Source of the DNA: Halisarca cf. caerulea
Lineage: Eukaryota; Porifera; Demospongiae; Chondrillida; Halisarcidae
Reading direction: 5' to 3'
Assembly (NCBI GenBank): GCA_963170055.1
Contig: CAUJGJ010000083.1
Location: forward strand, 3,311,601 to 3,334,100
DNA length: 22,500 bases
Position 1 is the stretch's first letter, and each line of letters starts with the position of its first letter. Below are positions 20,030 through 22,500 of this stretch, in pieces. The notes below the pieces were generated by a model that was not told where the DNA came from, made no database searches, and worked only from the letters and a program-made list of their open reading frames with translations. Made by a program: the position numbers and the translations under genes.

Positions 20030-20470
20030 ATGAGTTCAACGATTTTCTCTATAGAGAGTTGTGTACGTGGCTACCATGTGTATAAGTCATCTTGGGCAGC
20101 CTCAATTGGAGAGATCCTACTTTGCGAAAGAGAGGAGAGAAATCTGGAAGATCCTTATGCTGTGGCCATCGTAAGGAATGGTGTGATTGTTGGGCATGTT
20201 CCTAGGACTATATCGTGCGTATGTTCGCTATATTTGCGTCGAGGAGGAAGAATCTCGTGTACGATAAAAGGCCAAAAACGATTTTCCAGTGATTTGCCCC
20301 AGGGAGGTCTGGAAGTACCTTGCAGCTACAGTTTCCGCGATTTCACCGAAGACTCAGCAATGAAAGTTAGACGTCGTCTGATCGAAATTGGCTTCGCAGT
20401 TCACCTATCAGCGCAGGACAGTGAACACGACTTCGAGATCAACAGTCAGCCTTCTGTAGGCAACTGCTAG
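20030..20470 (+). CDS. HIRAN-domain protein (146 codons, then in-frame TAG)
   Basis: Starts at ATG 20030 (MSSTIFSIESCVRGYHVY) after the transposon's terminal region. The open frame extends to 19934, but the upstream part translates the terminal repeat. Residues about 8-80 look like a HIRAN domain: ESCVRGYHVYKSSW, GEILLCEREERNLEDPYAVA, then VGHVPRTIS. HIRAN domains bind DNA ends in HLTF/Rad5 helicases, and stand-alone or transposon-linked versions are common in cnidarian and sponge genomes. Residues 80-110 (SSDLPQGGLEVPCSYSF) are part of the same conserved family. The frame stops at TAG 20468-20470 but continues open in the same frame into the protease. So it is either one gene with a nonsense mutation, a read-through product, or two proteins. 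Confidence 0.7.
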   Translation: MSSTIFSIESCVRGYHVYKSSWAASIGEILLCEREERNLEDPYAVAIVRNGVIVGHVPRTISCVCSLYLRRGGRISCTIKGQKRFSSDLPQGGLEVPCSYSFRDFTEDSAMKVRRRLIEIGFAVHLSAQDSEHDFEINSQPSVGNC

Positions 20471-21049
20471 CCTGTGGACGCAGAAAAGACTGATGGTGTC
20501 AAGCAAACCCTAACACAATGTGATCACTGGTTGAAGTTTGAAGATATTGTCCTCTCTCATGCCGATTGCAGAATTTTAGAGGGTGGTGATCTGCTCAATG
20601 ACAAGCACATGAACTTTGCACAAAGAATTTTGAAGAAACAGTTCCCACACATCAACGGACTACGCTTGACTTTACTTCAGAACCAGGAAAACATCGGTGA
20701 GACTTCCAATGCCATTCAGATTTTCAACATTCAAAAGAATCATTGGATTTGTGCTGCCAAATCTGAAGGGAAAGCAAAGGTATTAGTGTATGATTCAGCG
20801 TACACAAAGTGGGATGCTAATTCACTGTCTCCTATACTGAAGCAGTTTCGATGTGGGAGGGGCAGCATCAAAATTATTGATGGAGTGCAGAAGCAGACAG
20901 GTAGTGCTGATTGTGGACTGTTTGCTATTGCGTTCGCAACCAGCATTGCTTTCGGTAAAGACCCTGCCAGCACAACCTATACGCAGGGGTTGCTGCGACA
21001 ACACATGAAAAATTGTTTGATGAACATGTTGTTTGAGACTTTCCCTTGA
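20471..21049 (+). CDS. C48/Ulp1-like cysteine protease, in frame with the HIRAN segment
   Basis: Same frame as the HIRAN segment, directly after the TAG; the first GTG is at 20474 and the first in-frame ATG is at 20609. The fold signature of Ulp1/SENP-type proteases is visible: LLNDKHMNFAQRILKKQF (substrate-side helix), NHWICA with the catalytic His (codon 20741-20743), VYDS with the Asp, and QTGSADCGLFAIAFA with the oxyanion Gln and nucleophile Cys (codon 20912-20914). All catalytic residues are present. Such proteases cleave SUMO-like conjugates in host proteins; in transposons (Mutator-like and CACTA-type, for instance) they are recurrent cargo of unknown substrate. The length of about 190 codons is that of the catalytic domain alone. 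Stop TGA at 21047-21049. Confidence 0.75.
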   Translation, partial: PVDAEKTDGVKQTLTQCDHWLKFEDIVLSHADCRILEGGDLLNDKHMNFAQRILKKQFPHINGLRLTLLQNQENIGETSNAIQIFNIQKNHWICAAKSEGKAKVLVYDSAYTKWDANSLSPILKQFRCGRGSIKIIDGVQKQTGSADCGLFAIAFATSIAFGKDPASTTYTQGLLRQHMKNCLMNMLFETFP

Positions 21050-21146
21050 TTTTGGCTAGTACTGTAACATTTTACTCACAGCAGCTATAATAATTGTAAA
21101 GATATCATAAATGATTGCTACGTACAGTACAGAAACTTTGACAATG

Positions 21147-21152
21147 TTTATT
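21147..21152 (-). terminator. Polyadenylation signal AATAAA of the transposase gene
   Basis: AATAAA on the minus strand (TTTATT on plus), about 50 nt after the transposase stop codon, which fits a 3' end signal. Confidence 0.5.
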
Positions 21153-21202
21153 GTTAATTATTGCAGGAGTCATGATGTGTATCAAAGTATTTAATTAGTG
21201 GC

Positions 21203-22500
21203 TTATTCCTTGAGTTGTATGGTGTCCTGGATGACGTCTGTGATTCCAGTTTCTCTGAATCCATTACGTATTATGTCTGTTGCCTCTACATAAGCACACG
21301 CATTCACTAACCACTGAAACCCCAACGGCTTTAGAATGCTCAATTTGAGGTCAATGGGGCTTGCAGTGCTGTCATCCCTGGCCAAGTTTCTTTCAACTTG
21401 ATCACTGTACCATTGTTGGAAGGAGTTCTTCATATGGCTCTTCAGTGGTTTATTTACACTGACGTCCAAAGGCTGAAGACGATCTGTGCAATTTGGTGGC
21501 ACGCCGACAACACTAATGTTGTTCTTCTCCAAGGCTTGCAGGAAACCTTCCGTATTTTGAGCCTTAAATTGATCAAATATAACAAGTGCTCGCTGGGTGG
21601 CACTGAGCTTTAACTCCTTGCGCACCTTTTCAATATATGGCAAAAGAATGCAGTGGAGATATCCCATCATTGTTTCTTCATTTGACCAGTGGTTTGTAGT
21701 GAATGTTACGTGCCAGTCATCAGGAAAGGGCACTTTAGGTAGGCAAGCTGGTGTTTTACCTTTGTAGACCACCTGCACAGGCAGTAATTTTCCGCTCATT
21801 GTAATTGAGAGTAGTGCTGTAATCTGCCTCTTATCATCAACCCCAGCCACTTCAACGCGTTTGGACCCCTTTACCTCCATTGTCCAATTTGAAACTGGCA
21901 CGTACTTCACGCCAGTTTGATCCCAATTGATGATGAGATCTTGTGGTATCTCATCAATCATTGCCACGGACCTGATGTCGTCTAAGAACTGATGTTTCAA
22001 GATGGCAAAATTGCTGGGAGACACTTTTGCCTTAGTTGTGGCCTGCCTTTTCACAAGACCCATCCTTCCAAGGAGCCTGTGAGCCCAATCCTTGCCAATG
22101 TCGATAGACCCTCCGTTTTCCGCCAGCAAATTGGCATCTCTGGCCTTTATGACGCCTTTGGCTGCCCCTACAGCAATCTGAGAATTTACAACCCCTCCAG
22201 ACTTACGAACTTCAGTCAAAAACCACTTCACTTTGTCTTCTAGCTCTTCACCAATGAGAAGTGGCCTACCGCGCCGTTTTTCAGGCAATTCTACTATCGC
22301 CTCCACTTCTACATCTCTTTTCCTGGAAAATGCAAGCTTCATACAATAGGTACTTTTCCACCCTCGAACCGTACTTTCCTTTAAATTAGCGAACTCGCCC
22401 GTTTGCTTGAAGTGGCGAATGGCTGCCAATACGCCGTTTTTCGAGGCATACTCGGCTACTCTGGCTTTATCCCCTGCTGACGTCTTTTCGTAATTTCCCC
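21203..22500 (-). CDS. Pogo/CENP-B-type DDE transposase, 5' end beyond window
   Basis: Open from the right edge to TAA at 21203-21205, at least 431 codons; the first ATG is not visible. At the N-terminus a helix-turn-helix (VAEYASKNGVLAAIRHF, then LKESTVRGWK) is followed by a CENP-B/Tc5-type HTH (DWAHRLLGRMGLVKRQATTK). The catalytic DDE_1 domain follows, with the acidic residues in IINWDQTG, LVIFDQFKAQ and RLQPLDVSVNKPLK. The last two are 35 residues apart, and the third is Asp, as in pogo/Tigger elements. The frame is uninterrupted and all three catalytic residues are present, so this copy may be active or recently so. It acts by binding the transposon ends and cutting and pasting them at TA sites. 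It is convergent with the HIRAN-protease frame, with 153 bp between stops. Confidence 0.88.
   Translation of the reverse strand, partial: GNYEKTSAGDKARVAEYASKNGVLAAIRHFKQTGEFANLKESTVRGWKSTYCMKLAFSRKRDVEVEAIVELPEKRRGRPLLIGEELEDKVKWFLTEVRKSGGVVNSQIAVGAAKGVIKARDANLLAENGGSIDIGKDWAHRLLGRMGLVKRQATTKAKVSPSNFAILKHQFLDDIRSVAMIDEIPQDLIINWDQTGVKYVPVSNWTMEVKGSKRVEVAGVDDKRQITALLSITMSGKLLPVQVVYKGKTPACLPKVPFPDDWHVTFTTNHWSNEETMMGYLHCILLPYIEKVRKELKLSATQRALVIFDQFKAQNTEGFLQALEKNNISVVGVPPNCTDRLQPLDVSVNKPLKSHMKNSFQQWYSDQVERNLARDDSTASPIDLKLSILKPLGFQWLVNACAYVEATDIIRNGFRETGITDVIQDTIQLKE

Larger units (their letters stand above)
19837..22500. mobile_element. Pogo-like DNA transposon with HIRAN-protease cargo (left end; right end beyond window)
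   Basis: The presumed left end is CCGTATGCGCGGAAATTTTCGCG, directly after TA at 19835-19836, followed to about 19965 by repeated TTCGCGAA/TTTTCGCG words. CCGTAT next to TA also bounds the 204-bp MITE at 9722-9925, which shares internal sequence. TA target choice fits the pogo/Tc1-mariner superfamily, and a pogo-type transposase lies on the minus strand at the right. Between them are the HIRAN and C48 protease frames, convergent with the transposase. That these belong to one element is an inference: the right terminal repeat is outside the window. Confidence 0.6.

Noticed and set aside
21398..22243. Plus-strand frames opposite the transposase
   Set aside because: Shadows of the minus-strand transposase, whose motifs are clear.

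Overview
The window looks like nuclear DNA from a marine invertebrate animal, most likely a sponge or another early-branching metazoan. That is my inference from four things: compact genes with many short GT-AG introns, very abundant (TG)n microsatellites, an animal-type ciliary/centrosomal coiled-coil gene, and a dense mix of non-LTR, pogo-like and miniature foldback transposons. Nothing prokaryotic was seen (no operons, no Shine-Dalgarno spacing), and I found no RNA genes or CRISPR array.

Layout. 1-2330: a decayed non-LTR retrotransposon whose RT core lies on the minus strand and whose C-terminal part lies head-to-head on the plus strand, which is the geometry of a 5' inversion (twin priming). 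A 460-bp foldback element (1671-2130) interrupts the plus-strand part. 2331-5196: no gene supported; degenerate tandem repeats, two poly-C tracts, a pair of GAGCG/AGCGAG dyad modules and a CRE-like site. 5197-5404: two perfect hairpin elements sharing TAGTCT ends, just upstream of the first gene. 5429-8131: a three-exon gene on the plus strand for a predicted 591-aa protein, an N-terminal coiled coil joined to a HEPN-like domain with an Rx4H motif. 8978 to at least 19612: twelve exons of a plus-strand gene for a long coiled-coil protein resembling CCDC18. All splice phases agree over 897 codons and the 3' end is not reached.

The introns of this second gene are full of repeats: (TG)n tracts at or close to several splice donors, a TA-flanked MITE, a hAT-like MITE, minisatellites, and in intron 8 a 3.6-kb element with 280-bp inverted ends. 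That element contains the 3' part of another non-LTR retrotransposon, which itself carries a 563-bp insert with roughly 15-bp target duplications. From 19837 to the right edge there appears to be one pogo-type DNA transposon inserted in intron 12: a terminal sequence starting CCGTAT next to TA, a HIRAN-domain frame followed in the same frame (after one TAG) by a C48/Ulp1-like cysteine protease, and a convergent CENP-B/pogo-type DDE transposase that runs off the edge.

The two host genes are co-oriented, 0.85 kb apart, with no sign of a functional link. The most interesting points are the HIRAN-protease cargo of the pogo-like element and its matching MITE in the same host gene, the coiled-coil/HEPN gene, and the concentration of UG-repeat tracts at 5' splice sites. 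All homology calls are from recognition by eye; no search was run.
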